From positions 644,001-708,000 of the forward strand of contig NZ_JAKKUT010000002.1 in NCBI RefSeq assembly GCF_029582805.1: DNA of 64,000 nt, written 5' to 3'. Both the position numbers and the translations under genes were made by a program. The notes under the pieces were generated by a model. That model was not told the origin of the DNA. It ran no database searches and worked only from the letters and a program-made list of their open reading frames with translations. The stretch is from Candidatus Synechococcus calcipolaris G9. GTDB taxonomy: Bacteria; Cyanobacteriota; Cyanobacteriia; Thermosynechococcales; Thermosynechococcaceae. Shown piece by piece: positions 1 through 9,039 of the stretch. Each line of letters starts with the position of its first letter. Positions within the stretch are counted from its first letter, which is position 1.

Positions 1-2
1 GT

Positions 3-3000
3 TTAGCATGTCGAACGTTTGTATTTCCAGCAATTTTAGAAGAGGGGCTAAAGCATCTTTGGAAAGAAGCTAACTTTGCAATTTATGAGTTAGCCCCACT
101 TCGCCGTATAGACATTATCGAAGCCGCGAAAGCTGAAGGACTTTCTTCTGATGATTTTCTAAAGGAAATTGATCAGAAAGATGTTGTGCCACTGGCAATC
201 AAACCAATCACTTTAGGTTTTTTGCTGAATACCTATCGTAAACATAATGGTCAGTTTCCGCCTAACCAGAAGCTGTATGAACTTTACCTTGAGGGATGCC
301 AAGAGCTATGTGCTGAACCGAAGGATAAAGAGCGTCATCCGCTAAGGTCAGTAAGTCATCTGGTTCCCGAAAAGCGTCTAATAGTTGCGGCTCGTATTGC
401 TGCAATTACAATTTTTGCGAACCGATTTGCAATATGGTTAGGCAGCAGAGCTGATATACCTGATGAGGACGTATTTCTCAATAATCTCTATGGTGACTAT
501 GAAAAGATAAATGGAAGTCCGTTTGAGATTACCAATAAAGTTATTAATGAGGTTTTAGATACTGGTTTATTCTCATCCCGTGGGTTGCATCGAATGGGAT
601 GGGCACATCAAACCTATGCTGAATTTCTAGCCGCTTGGTATTTGACCCAGCACGAAACACCTCTAGCACAGATAAGAAATTTAATCTTTTCATCTGAAGA
701 TCCAAATCATAAACTGATTCCTCAGCTTCATGAAACAGCGGCATGGCTAGCTAGCATGAGGTTAGATGTGCTTCAAGAGATCATCAAAACAGATCCAGAT
801 GTTCTTTTGCAAACTGATGTGCCTACTGATGCAGAGATCAGAGCATCTATTGTAGAGAACTTGTTGAAACAGTATGAAGAAGGAAAACTATTTGATAGAG
901 GTGGAAATAACTATCACAACTACGCGAAGCTCAAGCATTCTGGATTGGTTGAGCAATTACGCCCTTATATCTGTGATTCCAGTAAGAAGGTTGATGCACG
1001 AGATCTAGCGATCGATATTGCTGAAGTTTGTGAAATCTCTGAGCTTCAGGATGAGTTAGCAGAACTCGCTCTTGACTCAACACAATCAATCTATTTGAGA
1101 GTGAGCGCAGCTAATGCAATTTGTTCAGTTGGTAATGCAACTACGAGATTGAAGCTAAAGCCGCTTGCGACTGAACGATTGCCAGAGGATAAGGACGGTC
1201 GGCTTAAGGGATATGCTTTGAAAGCTGTTTGGCCAGATCATTTGACAGTAGAGGAATTATTTCAAACTCTGACTCGACCAAAGAAGAGGAACTTTTTTGG
1301 TGGCTATCAATGGTTTATTAACCATGAGTTAGTTCCGCAACTTCGGTCAGAACACTTGGTGGTTGCTCTTGATTGGCTTAAAGGACAAGGTCTACGATGC
1401 TTTGGACATCCATTTGAGGAATTTGGAGATGCCCTTCTCTTCAAAGCATGGGAAAACTTCGATTTACCTGGAGTAGCAGAAAGTTTCACTCAAGTAGCTC
1501 TAGTCCAGTGGGAAGAGCATCAGAAGATTATTACCTATAATAGACAGCTACAAGAGCAATTTGCTTCTTCGCTTTTGCACGATAGCAAAAAACGACGTAC
1601 TCTAATCGAGCAAGCTGTTTTGGCTATTTCAGGAACAGGAAAAGATCCATTCTTTCTATTAAGCTCCTTAACAGAAGCTATTTTGGTTTCAGAAGATATT
1701 TTCTGGATGCTTGAAAAACTCCAAACTTCTAATGGTGAAGCGGCTCAGAAAATTTGGGCACAACTGATTCAGTGGAGTTTCAACCGCCAGAATGTCAATC
1801 AAATAGATGCAATTATTGTAGCCACTGAGACTAATAATATTTTGCAAGAAGTTTTTTCATCTTACTTTGCGCCTATTGAGCTAAATTCATCTCAAGTTAA
1901 AAAAATGAGGGTTGATCACCTCAGAGTGGAAGAAATGCAAGCGCATAGACAAAATCCTCCTTTGCTAGATCCACCACCCAGAGAACGAGTCCTCCAAGTT
2001 TTAGAAAAGTTAGAATCTGGAGATTTATCTGCTTGGTGGCAGCTTAATATGGAAATGACTCTCAAACCTGATAGCACACACTATGATAATGAGTTTGAAT
2101 TAGATTTGACTAAGCTTCCTGGATGGCAAGATGCAGAAGAGGCTATTCAAATAAGAATTATTGAAGGCGCGAAGGAGTATGTTCAGAAGCAAGATGATGT
2201 AGATTATGACTGGATAGGGACGAACACTTTCAACCGACCCGCGTTAGCAGGTTGCAGAGCTTTACAGCTACTTTCGACAAAAAGCTCAGATTTCTTAGAA
2301 AATCTCCCACCTGAAATATGGCAAAGATGGGCACCTATCATCATTGGTACTAGGATTAGCAATCAACATGAAGATTCCTATTTAGAAATAGCTAGGCACG
2401 CTTACCTAAATGCTTCTCAAGAATTTATCCAGACTTTGATAGCGCTGATTAACAAAGAGAATCAGGAACATAGCTATCTATCTGTGATTGATCACCTTGA
2501 TAGGTGCTGGAATGAGCAGTTGAAGTTGGTTTTGTTAGAAAAGGCTAAAGATCCATCACTTAAACCCAAATGCATCGGGCAACTACTTGAAGAACTTCTA
2601 AAGCAAGGATTAAATGAAGCTAAAGACTTTGCCAGATCTCTGATTTCTTTGCCCCTGTCATTAGATGAGAATGAGCGCGAAAAAGCTCTAATGGCTTCTA
2701 GAGTACTAGTTGAAAATTCAGATCCATCCAGTTGGTCATTCATCTGGACACTCATTCAGCAAGATTCATCATTTGGGCGGGAAATTCTTGAATTAGTTGC
2801 CTATCGTTACTCACACGGAATTCAGCTAAATTTAGCTGAGCTACAATTGGCTGACCTCTATATTTGGCTAGTGCATGAATATCCTTACAATGAAGATCCT
2901 GAGCATAGTGAGATGATAGCTTACGCCGTCACAGCTAGAGATGGTATTGCAAGACTAAGAGATAGTGTTTTATCACAATTGAAAGAACGAGGGACTCAAG

Positions 3001-3566
3001 AAGCCTGTACTGAAATTCAACGTCTTATCCAAGAACTACCGGATATTACTTGGCTTAGCAAAGTCCTGATCGATGCTCAGGCAAATATGCGTCGCAATAC
3101 TTGGAAGCCATCCACGCCAGAGCAGATTTTGCAACTTGTAGGTAGTCATCAGATAACCAATCAAAATACACATATTCAGACAGGAGTTCTAATTATGCCG
3201 GGATCGAATAATCCAAATCTTAACTTTGGTGGTTCTGTAGGAGCAGTTAATTTCAATAGCACCGTCCATGGAGATCAAATCGGTACAGTACATAACTATA
3301 CTTCAGACCAAAATTTGGTAGAAGCCTTTGATGAGATTCAGCAGATTTTCAACCTGCTTACTCAAACTTATCCAACTTCAACCGCATCCGAGCAACAGAT
3401 TGTTGTGGCAGAGGCAGTAAAGGAGGTACAGCAAAACCCAACTTTGATGATGCGTGTGAAAGTTGGCGGACAGGCATTCCTCTTTGAAGCACTGCAAAAG
3501 GCTTCAGATCAGTGGTGGATTAGCCCATTTTTGAAAGCGATCGAAGCCGGAATTAAAGGTGAGTAA
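3..3566 (+). CDS. NACHT-type STAND protein, C-terminal part (5' end outside window)
   Basis: The frame is open from the left edge, so at least the nucleotide-binding P-loop lies outside the window; 1187 residues are visible. The first ~230 read like the winged-helix/arm region that follows a NACHT ATPase: a LAPLRRIDIIEAA stretch, then PLAIKPITLGFLL, then HQTYAEFLAAWYL near residue 201, a variant of the HQxFxEFLAA signature. Then come ~850 residues of alpha-helical, HEAT-like repeats, the usual ligand-sensing superhelix. The last ~115 residues (nt 3195-3566) form a separate module: a Gly/Asn-rich beta-prone stretch (NFGGSVGAVNFN...) followed by a helical domain with EIQQIFNLLTQTYPT. I recall similar tails on cyanobacterial conflict proteins. 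The likely role is sensing of phage or other threats. Position next to a broken antitoxin and IS elements, and the absence of HIP1 sites, fit an accessory origin. The effector is not visible. Confidence 0.8.
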   Translation, partial: LACRTFVFPAILEEGLKHLWKEANFAIYELAPLRRIDIIEAAKAEGLSSDDFLKEIDQKDVVPLAIKPITLGFLLNTYRKHNGQFPPNQKLYELYLEGCQELCAEPKDKERHPLRSVSHLVPEKRLIVAARIAAITIFANRFAIWLGSRADIPDEDVFLNNLYGDYEKINGSPFEITNKVINEVLDTGLFSSRGLHRMGWAHQTYAEFLAAWYLTQHETPLAQIRNLIFSSEDPNHKLIPQLHETAAWLASMRLDVLQEIIKTDPDVLLQTDVPTDAEIRASIVENLLKQYEEGKLFDRGGNNYHNYAKLKHSGLVEQLRPYICDSSKKVDARDLAIDIAEVCEISELQDELAELALDSTQSIYLRVSAANAICSVGNATTRLKLKPLATERLPEDKDGRLKGYALKAVWPDHLTVEELFQTLTRPKKRNFFGGYQWFINHELVPQLRSEHLVVALDWLKGQGLRCFGHPFEEFGDALLFKAWENFDLPGVAESFTQVALVQWEEHQKIITYNRQLQEQFASSLLHDSKKRRTLIEQAVLAISGTGKDPFFLLSSLTEAILVSEDIFWMLEKLQTSNGEAAQKIWAQLIQWSFNRQNVNQIDAIIVATETNNILQEVFSSYFAPIELNSSQVKKMRVDHLRVEEMQAHRQNPPLLDPPPRERVLQVLEKLESGDLSAWWQLNMEMTLKPDSTHYDNEFELDLTKLPGWQDAEEAIQIRIIEGAKEYVQKQDDVDYDWIGTNTFNRPALAGCRALQLLSTKSSDFLENLPPEIWQRWAPIIIGTRISNQHEDSYLEIARHAYLNASQEFIQTLIALINKENQEHSYLSVIDHLDRCWNEQLKLVLLEKAKDPSLKPKCIGQLLEELLKQGLNEAKDFARSLISLPLSLDENEREKALMASRVLVENSDPSSWSFIWTLIQQDSSFGREILELVAYRYSHGIQLNLAELQLADLYIWLVHEYPYNEDPEHSEMIAYAVTARDGIARLRDSVLSQLKERGTQEACTEIQRLIQELPDITWLSKVLIDAQANMRRNTWKPSTPEQILQLVGSHQITNQNTHIQTGVLIMPGSNNPNLNFGGSVGAVNFNSTVHGDQIGTVHNYTSDQNLVEAFDEIQQIFNLLTQTYPTSTASEQQIVVAEAVKEVQQNPTLMMRVKVGGQAFLFEALQKASDQWWISPFLKAIEAGIKGE

Positions 3567-3601
3567 TGGATCATATCTGAATAATCAATGGAGAAAAAAG
3601 C

Positions 3602-3670
3602 ATGCAAATCACGATCGATCTACCGCCAGATATTGAACAAGACTTGACTCGGCAAGCTGACCCTGACTGA
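3602..3670 (+). pseudogene. Antitoxin N-terminus truncated by IS3 insertion
   Basis: An ATG at 3602, preceded by GGAG about 10 nt upstream, opens a frame reading MQITIDLPPDIEQDLTRQA, the typical start of small cyanobacterial ribbon-helix-helix/VapB-like antitoxins. After 18 codons the sequence passes into the left inverted repeat of the IS3 element (from 3658) and stops at 3668-3670. The rest of the antitoxin and any toxin are missing on the far side of the IS, where an unrelated IS630 fragment begins. The product would be non-functional. Confidence 0.6.
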
Positions 3671-3717
3671 AAAAAGTGGACAAACTCCAAGAGTCGCCAA
3701 TGAAGGAGAATGTCCAA

Positions 3718-4026
3718 ATGAGCCAAAAACCAAGACGAACATTTACTGCCGAACAAAAAGCTCAAGCTGTGGCAATTGTGCAACAGTCAGGGAAGCCGAT
3801 CAGCCACGTCGCCCAGGAAATGGGTTTGACAGAAAGTGCCCTACGCCAATGGGTCAAACAAGCAATCATTGACCAGGGTGGTGGCAACCAAGGGGCATTG
3901 ACCACGCAGGAACGGGCGGAACTGACGGCATTACGCAAAGACTTGAAGCGGGTCGAGATGGAGCGTGATTTCCTAAAAAAAGCCGCAGCCTTCTTTGCAC
4001 GGGAAAGTTCAGACCCTATGAGCTAA
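3718..4026 (+). CDS. IS3-family transposase OrfA (HTH subunit)
   Basis: 102 residues if started at the ATG at 3718, which has AAGGAG ten bases upstream; GTG 3676 and ATG 3700 are in frame but lack such a site. An N-terminal helix-turn-helix of the transposase_8 type (FTAEQKAQAVAIV, then VAQEMGLTESALRQWVKQ) is followed by a leucine-zipper-like heptad segment (LTALRKDLKRVEMERDFLKKAAAFFA) that mediates multimerisation. A slippery A AAA AAG motif (3976-3982) near the 3' end allows -1 frameshifting into orfB, giving the OrfAB transposase. OrfA alone normally binds the ends and regulates transposition. Confidence 0.92.
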   Translation: MSQKPRRTFTAEQKAQAVAIVQQSGKPISHVAQEMGLTESALRQWVKQAIIDQGGGNQGALTTQERAELTALRKDLKRVEMERDFLKKAAAFFARESSDPMS

Positions 4027-4061
4027 TCGATGCCCAGAAGGCACATTTTCCCATCAGCCTG

Positions 4062-4898
4062 ATGTGCCAGGTCTTAAAGCAATCGAGAAGTGGCTATTAT
4101 GCCTGGTGCAACCGACCATTATCGCCCCGAGGTAAGGAGAATGAGACATTGAGCCAAATGATTCAACAGATTCAGCAAGAGAGCCGTCAAACCTATGGCT
4201 CACCGAGGATACAAGCAGCCTTAGCTGCTCAAGGCTTCCCGATCAGCCGTCAACGGGTGATCCGATTAATGGCAAACTTGGGGATCAATGCCCATCTGCG
4301 ACGGAAATTTAAGGGAACAACGGATTCAAATCATCGGCTACCGATAGCAGAGAATACCTTAGATCGTTGCTTTAAGACAGATGCCTCAGACCAAGTGTGG
4401 GTGGCCGATATCACCTATATCTGGACAGCCGAAGGATGGGTCTATCTAGCGGTCATTCTCGACCTATTCTCTCGTAGGGTGGTGGGATGGTCTATTGCCG
4501 AGCATTTGCGCACCGAACTGGTTTTGACCGCGTTGTCTGCCGCCTTGGGACACCGGAAACCGTCAAGCGCTGGTTTATTATTTCACTCAGACCGGGGGTC
4601 ACAATATGCCAGTCACGACTATCAACAGGCACTAAGGCAAGCTAATATAGCCTGTAGTATGAGCCGTCGGGGCAACTGCTGGGATAATGCGGTCGCTGAA
4701 CGCTTTTTCGGCACGATAAAAACCGAGCTGATTCACCCCACGGTGTTTCCAAACCGGGCGATTGCCAGGACGACCATTGTTGAATGGATTGAAGTCTTCT
4801 ACAACCGTAAACGCCTTCATTCCACTCTCGGTTTTCTATCCCCTGCTCAATTTGAGGATCAGTATTACCGCTCCCTAATTTCACCCATTTCCGCTTAA
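4062..4898 (+). CDS. IS3-family transposase OrfB (DDE catalytic domain)
   Basis: 278 residues from ATG 4062; in the frameshifted OrfAB product the reading frame joins at about 3981 and continues through RPYELIDAQKAHFPISLMCQ. An HTH_21 region (YGSPRIQAALAAQG) precedes the rve integrase core. The DDE triad is visible: Asp in WVADITYIW, Asp in LFHSDRGSQYAS and Glu in NAVAERFFGTIK, with exactly 35 residues between the second Asp and the Glu. The frame is intact to the stop, so this copy is potentially active. Confidence 0.93.
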   Translation: MCQVLKQSRSGYYAWCNRPLSPRGKENETLSQMIQQIQQESRQTYGSPRIQAALAAQGFPISRQRVIRLMANLGINAHLRRKFKGTTDSNHRLPIAENTLDRCFKTDASDQVWVADITYIWTAEGWVYLAVILDLFSRRVVGWSIAEHLRTELVLTALSAALGHRKPSSAGLLFHSDRGSQYASHDYQQALRQANIACSMSRRGNCWDNAVAERFFGTIKTELIHPTVFPNRAIARTTIVEWIEVFYNRKRLHSTLGFLSPAQFEDQYYRSLISPISA

Positions 4899-4929
4899 TT
4901 TCACTGTCCACTTTTTCCAGACATGGTCA

Positions 4930-5137
4930 CTTGGGTTCCCCAGTAGTTCAATTTGAGACCCTCTATCCCTTGTTCCTGGTAGCGTTGACAGCACGCACTC
5001 ACAAACCCGATGGATACCTGGAGGACATCACGGATTTCCCGATAGGTATCGTTTTGTTGACTCATGTGTACAGCAAGAGCACGTTTGAGTTCTCGGGGGT
5101 TGGGATTGCTTTGGATGAACTGTTCGAGGGTTTCCAT
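4930..5137 (-). pseudogene. IS630-family transposase, N-terminal fragment
   Basis: On the minus strand from ATG 5137 the frame reads METLEQFIQSNPNPRELKRA and continues through a winged HTH (YREIRDVLQVSIGFVSACCQ) to LKLNYWGTQV, matching the start of cyanobacterial IS630-type transposases. It runs straight into the right end of the IS3 element at 4929, where the homologous sequence is cut after about 70 codons; the last residues are IS3 inverted-repeat sequence. The DDE domain is missing and is not found on the other side of the IS3. It is a dead fragment. Confidence 0.75.
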
Positions 5138-5229
5138 GGGGGTGGTCTAAATTTTTCTCTAAGGACTCCTCTCAGTTTAACTCTTGTTCATAATTTATTT
5201 CAGATCGCTATAGCAATGAGATCGTCAGG

Positions 5230-5997
5230 ATGGAGCGTTTAGAACACAGTCATAATCGTCTAGTTTTGCGCGATCGCCCGTGGCTATTTTGGATCATGGG
5301 AGTCGTGTTCATCGGCATGATTACCTTCCCCCTCTTTACAATTGGCAAACATGAGGTTCTTTGCCGTCGATTTACACCCACGGATGGACAATGCCGACTA
5401 ACAAGTAGGTATATCTTGGCGGGAACCCGGATTCAGCGTGTTCCGATTCAAGCAATTCAGGAAGCGCGAGTGGATTCTAAACGAAGTCGCAACAGCCGCA
5501 GCTACCAAGTACAATTGATTACCCGTGAAGGGATCGTTAGATTTGGAACCTATAACTCCGGGGCCCAATGGCATAACAGTTTAGCTAGTCGCATCAATCA
5601 ATTTGTGACTAATCCGCAAATTGTAGAACTACAAGAGGAGCGGGACGATCGCTGGTTTGCCCTTGGCATTAGTAGCATATTTATCTGTTCTGCGCTTGTG
5701 ATGGTACTTGGCTTTGGCAAAACTTTGATTCTTGATTTTGATAAGACCCAAGGCACTCTCACCATGACCTATAAGGGGGTTTTTGGTCAAACCGTCCGGG
5801 AATATAATCTTCAGTATATTCATGCTGTTGATGTGGAATCAGCGCGATCCTCCAAGGGGGGAATGGTTTATGGCATAACCCTCGTCATGAATTCTGGCGA
5901 TCGGGTGCCAATACGAAGCTATAAAACCAGCAACCGCAAGCCCAAAGAGGAAACCGCCGCCGACATTCGCACATTTTTAGGTCTGAAACCCTTTTAA
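5230..5997 (+). CDS. Conserved membrane protein with two TM segments
   Basis: 255 residues, family not recognised. Hydrophobic segments at about residues 18-36 (PWLFWIMGVVFIGMITFPLF) and 145-168 flank a ~100-residue soluble region. A second soluble domain follows (FDKTQGTLTMTYKGVFG, then a basic SYKTSNRKPKEETAADIRTF). The two soluble segments look related: both are short beta-rich stretches of PH-like character, as often seen in small cyanobacterial membrane proteins. The start ATG 5230 follows GTCAGG. It is the first core gene after the IS island and contains the first HIP1 site of the window at about 5271. It converges with queF, only 6 bp apart. Confidence 0.7.
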   Translation: MERLEHSHNRLVLRDRPWLFWIMGVVFIGMITFPLFTIGKHEVLCRRFTPTDGQCRLTSRYILAGTRIQRVPIQAIQEARVDSKRSRNSRSYQVQLITREGIVRFGTYNSGAQWHNSLASRINQFVTNPQIVELQEERDDRWFALGISSIFICSALVMVLGFGKTLILDFDKTQGTLTMTYKGVFGQTVREYNLQYIHAVDVESARSSKGGMVYGITLVMNSGDRVPIRSYKTSNRKPKEETAADIRTFLGLKPF

Positions 5998-6003
5998 GAA
6001 TGA

Positions 6004-6429
6004 TTAAAGGTTTGCTCCCTGAACATGGTGAACCTCAATCACCGTATGCACATTTCCCCGGGGCGCAAAGTCACCTTTGATGGTCATCCCTAGGGGATCA
6101 CAGGCAGCCACTAGGTCATCCAAAATTTGATTGACTGATTCTTCGTGGGAAATGTAGCGATCGCGATAGCTATTGATATAAAGCTTGATGGCTTTGAGTT
6201 CAACGACGGTTTGATCCGGGTAATAGGTGATATGAATCGTTGCAAAATCCGGGTAGCCAGAAAACGGACATTTGCAGGTAAATTCAGGCAGAGTAATGTC
6301 AATGGTATAACGGCGGCCTGGGCGCGGATTGGGAAAGGTTATGAGCTTACCCTCGGCAATGTCCCGTTCACCGTACTTGATATCTGGGGAAGCCATTTCC
6401 GATGAGGACTCTAGGGATGGGTTGGGCAT
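6004..6429 (-). CDS. queF: NADPH-dependent 7-cyano-7-deazaguanine (preQ0) reductase
   Basis: 141 residues, the short unimodular (type I) QueF of the tunnel-fold family, cytoplasmic. It reduces the nitrile of preQ0 to the aminomethyl group of preQ1, the last free-base step before insertion into tRNA in queuosine synthesis. The catalytic Cys lies in FTCKCPFSGYPDFA and forms the thioimide intermediate; the family motif ELKAIKLYI is present, as are SHEESVNQILDDL and the closing His/Glu region. Start ATG 6429 gives MPNPSLESSSEM. Two perfect 17-bp tandem repeats lie directly upstream (6440-6473). No other queuosine genes are in the window. Confidence 0.93.
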   Translation of the reverse strand: MPNPSLESSSEMASPDIKYGERDIAEGKLITFPNPRPGRRYTIDITLPEFTCKCPFSGYPDFATIHITYYPDQTVVELKAIKLYINSYRDRYISHEESVNQILDDLVAACDPLGMTIKGDFAPRGNVHTVIEVHHVQGANL

Positions 6430-6439
6430 AGGATTACAA

Positions 6440-6473
6440 TTACGTCGAAATTAATTTTACGTCGAAATTAATT
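6440..6473. repeat. Two perfect tandem copies of a 17-bp repeat upstream of queF
   Basis: TTACGTCGAAATTAATT occurs at 6440-6456 and again at 6457-6473 without a gap, followed by two copies of TTAATTCACA up to about 6489. The block starts 11 bp in front of the queF ATG, so it lies in its leader or promoter. It could be a protein-binding site or simple slippage; the sequence does not decide. Confidence 0.8.
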
Positions 6474-6627
6474 CACAGTTAATTCACAATTAAAAATGAT
6501 AGGGGTAGAGAAACAACAGCAATAAGGGGTGTCAATAAAGGGTATAGTAACCTGTGTCATCAAAATCATTCTAAATCATCGGATTGGGAATAACGATGCT
6601 GACGTTGCCATAGCCCTATACCTGTTT

Positions 6628-7989
6628 ATGATACCCCCATCCCCCCGCCTCCTTTGTTTGAGTAATGGCCACGGCGAAGATGAGATCGCAACGGCTATTT
6701 TAGTCGCCATTCAAGCATTGGATCCCCAACTGCCCTTAGCCGCATTGCCCATTGTCGGTGAAGGAAAGCGTTACCAGCGGCATCAAATTAGAATCATTGG
6801 GCGGGTTCAGGCGATGCCTTCGGGGGGATTCATCTATATGGATCGGCGACAGCTATGGCGGGATATTCAAGGGGGCCTGGTTCGTTTAACTCTGGATCAA
6901 TTGAAAACAATTTGGCGATGGGCAAAACAGGTGGGGCGATCGCCCCAGCCCGCCTTAGTGTTAGCGGTGGGAGACATTGTGCCCCTGTTATTTGCCTGGT
7001 TGAGTGGCATCAATTATGTCTTTATTGGCACGGCCAAATCGGAATATTACCTACGCACGGAGGAGGGATGGCTGGATCATACCCCCTGGTCTGAGCGATG
7101 GTTGGGGGGAGCCTATGCCCCTTGGGAACGATGGTTAATGGCTCGCCCTCGGTGCTTGGGGGTCTTTCCCCGGGATTTCCTAACCACGGAAACCCTAATG
7201 TCACGGCGGATTAGGGCCTTTGATCTGGGTAATCCGATGATGGATGATTTGCCGCCACCTAGGATCACTCGTCCAGACCTGCCCTACACCTATGTTGTTA
7301 CCCTATTGCCAGGCTCCCGGCCCCCAGAGGCCTACGAGAATTGGCAGCGGATGATCGAGGCAGCAACAAATTATAGTCAACAGCCCGATCCTAGCCATCC
7401 CCCAGCGTCATCGTTACTGTTGGCGGCGATCGCCCCAGGGTTAGAGAACGCAACATTGATTCAGGAAATGGAAACCCAGGGCTGGCAATCGATTTCCTGG
7501 CCACCAGAGTTGGCAATGATGGGCTTTGCGGAAACGGAACAGCGGCTATGGCAGCGGGGGCTGTGCTTTCTGGCCCTTACCCAAAGGGCTTTTGCGGCCT
7601 GTGTCCATTTAGCAGACGGGGCGATCGCCATGGCCGGAACCGCCACGGAGCAATGTGTGGGGCTGGGGAAACCGGTCGTCACCTTTGCCGGAAATGGCCC
7701 CCAATTCACCCTAAACTTTGCCCTGAATCAAGCACGGTTACTGGGGTGTTCCATTGAGCGGGTGGAGTCCCCCGAACTTGCCTTTCCACGGTTACGGGCC
7801 CTATTGCAGAATCCGACGCAGTTAGAGCAGATCCGCCGCAATGGTCAAAAACGCTTAGGGGCACCGGGGGCCGCAAAACGTATTGGCCAGAAGATACTAG
7901 AGTTGGGATTTGGGATTCAGTCTGACCATGAATCAAAAGATCCCTCTGCCAATGGCAGTAAACTTGAAAGAGACCGATCGGGTAAATAA
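6628..7989 (+). CDS. Lipid-A-disaccharide synthase-related protein
   Basis: The frame opens at GTG 6529 but the homologous region begins at PRLLCLSNGHGEDEIA, so ATG 6628 (453 aa) is the better start, although neither has a clear ribosome-binding site. The protein resembles the cyanobacterial LpxB-related family (glycosyltransferase GT-B fold): an N-terminal SNGHGED loop, a central VLAVGDIVPLLFAW and FIGTAKSEYY, and a C-terminal nucleotide-sugar site with LLPGSRPPEAYENW and AGTATEQCVGLGKPV. The acceptor and product are not established; a role in outer-membrane glycolipid assembly is an inference from the family. It leads a rightward cluster with an ABC ATPase 17 bp downstream and a GT2 enzyme. 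Confidence 0.75.
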   Translation: MIPPSPRLLCLSNGHGEDEIATAILVAIQALDPQLPLAALPIVGEGKRYQRHQIRIIGRVQAMPSGGFIYMDRRQLWRDIQGGLVRLTLDQLKTIWRWAKQVGRSPQPALVLAVGDIVPLLFAWLSGINYVFIGTAKSEYYLRTEEGWLDHTPWSERWLGGAYAPWERWLMARPRCLGVFPRDFLTTETLMSRRIRAFDLGNPMMDDLPPPRITRPDLPYTYVVTLLPGSRPPEAYENWQRMIEAATNYSQQPDPSHPPASSLLLAAIAPGLENATLIQEMETQGWQSISWPPELAMMGFAETEQRLWQRGLCFLALTQRAFAACVHLADGAIAMAGTATEQCVGLGKPVVTFAGNGPQFTLNFALNQARLLGCSIERVESPELAFPRLRALLQNPTQLEQIRRNGQKRLGAPGAAKRIGQKILELGFGIQSDHESKDPSANGSKLERDRSGK

Positions 7990-8006
7990 ACCCCTCAACA
8001 GGATAG

Positions 8007-9038
8007 ATGGACGCACACATGAACGCAGTTAGGGTTGAACATCTACGCAAGACCTACGGCAAGGTGGAAGCAATTCGAGATGTTTCCTTTGAAATTGAGG
8101 CGGGAAAAATCTTTGGTCTCCTTGGCCCCAATGGCTCCGGTAAAACAACCACCCTCCGCTGTCTCTGTACCCTTTCTATTCCCGATGGCGGTGAACTCGA
8201 AGTCTGTGGTATCCCGGTGGTGCAGTCGCCGCGACTGGTGCGGCAAAAGCTGGGCTATGTGGCCCAGGATGTGGCTCTGGATAAGATTTTAACGGGCCAA
8301 GAGTTTCTGGAATTACAGGCCGCCCTCTACCACCTCCCCCGGCCCCTGATTCGGGAGCGGATTGACTCGATCTTGAAACTACTGGACTTAGAGGAATGGC
8401 GCGATCGCCCCTGTGGAACCTACTCCGGTGGGATTCGCAAGCGGTTTGATCTGGCGGCGGGATTACTACACCAACCCCAGGTGTTAGTCCTGGATGAACC
8501 CACGGTGGGCCTAGATATTGAAAGCCGTCAGGTGATTTGGCGCATCTTGCAGGAACTCAGAGATCAGGGACTCACCATTTTATTAACCAGTCATTATCTA
8601 GAAGAGGTGGATGCCCTCAGCGATCGGGTGGCGATTATTGACCATGGCAAGGTGATTGCCTCCGGGGAACCCGAGGTTTTGAAATCCCAGTTAGGGGGCG
8701 ATCGCATTACCCTACGCATTCGCGAGTTTACCCCCCTCGAAGAAGCAGAACGGGCCCGCGATCTCCTCATGGGTCTCGACGTTGTTCAAGATGTCATTAT
8801 CAATGGGGCCCAGGGAAACACCCTCAACTTAGTGGTCACACCCCAGGCCGATGTCCTCAGTCGAGTTCAGGAAACCCTCCATCAGATGGGTTTACCCGCC
8901 TTTGGTATTGCCCAATCCCGTCCCAGTCTAGATGATGTGTACCTAGCCGCCACCGGGAAAACCCTCCTCGATGCGGATCTGGCTGCCGCCAACCAACGGG
9001 ATGCAAAAAAACTGCGTCAGGAAGCAATGAAACGTTAA
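8007..9038 (+). CDS. ABC transporter ATP-binding protein (DrrA/CcmA type)
   Basis: 343 residues from ATG 8007; ATG 8019 would also do. Walker A is [11 protein letters not shown] near residue 40, the Q-loop is VAQDVALD, the signature is [15 protein letters not shown], Walker B is [12 protein letters not shown] and the switch His is in [13 protein letters not shown]-terminal extension of ~90 residues ([14 protein letters not shown]...) is the regulatory domain typical of DrrA-like exporters. No permease gene is adjacent, so the membrane partner must be encoded elsewhere. The stop is followed one base later by the GT2 start codon, so the two genes are translationally close. Confidence 0.9.
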   Translation: MDAHMNAVRVEHLRKTYGKVEAIRDVSFEIEAGKIFGLLGPNGSGKTTTLRCLCTLSIPDGGELEVCGIPVVQSPRLVRQKLGYVAQDVALDKILTGQEFLELQAALYHLPRPLIRERIDSILKLLDLEEWRDRPCGTYSGGIRKRFDLAAGLLHQPQVLVLDEPTVGLDIESRQVIWRILQELRDQGLTILLTSHYLEEVDALSDRVAIIDHGKVIASGEPEVLKSQLGGDRITLRIREFTPLEEAERARDLLMGLDVVQDVIINGAQGNTLNLVVTPQADVLSRVQETLHQMGLPAFGIAQSRPSLDDVYLAATGKTLLDADLAAANQRDAKKLRQEAMKR

Positions 9039-9039
9039 A

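Larger units (their letters stand above)
3658..4929 (+). mobile_element. Complete IS3-family insertion sequence, 1272 bp
   Basis: The outer ends are imperfect inverted repeats: the left end starts TGACCCTGACTGAAAAAAGT and the right end, read inward, starts TGACCATGTCTGGAAAAAGT, both followed by GGACA. Inside are orfA and orfB in the -1 relationship of the IS3 family, with intact catalytic residues. The flanking bases (CAAGC on the left, CTTGG on the right) show no target-site duplication. The flanks also belong to different broken genes, so a deletion or rearrangement has occurred next to the element. Two 111-bp left-end stubs of the same IS lie at 36833 and 38499. Confidence 0.92.

Noticed and set aside
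6430-6530. preQ1 riboswitch upstream of queF
   Set aside because: The leader is filled by tandem repeats, and no pseudoknot-type stem with an A-rich tail could be drawn.
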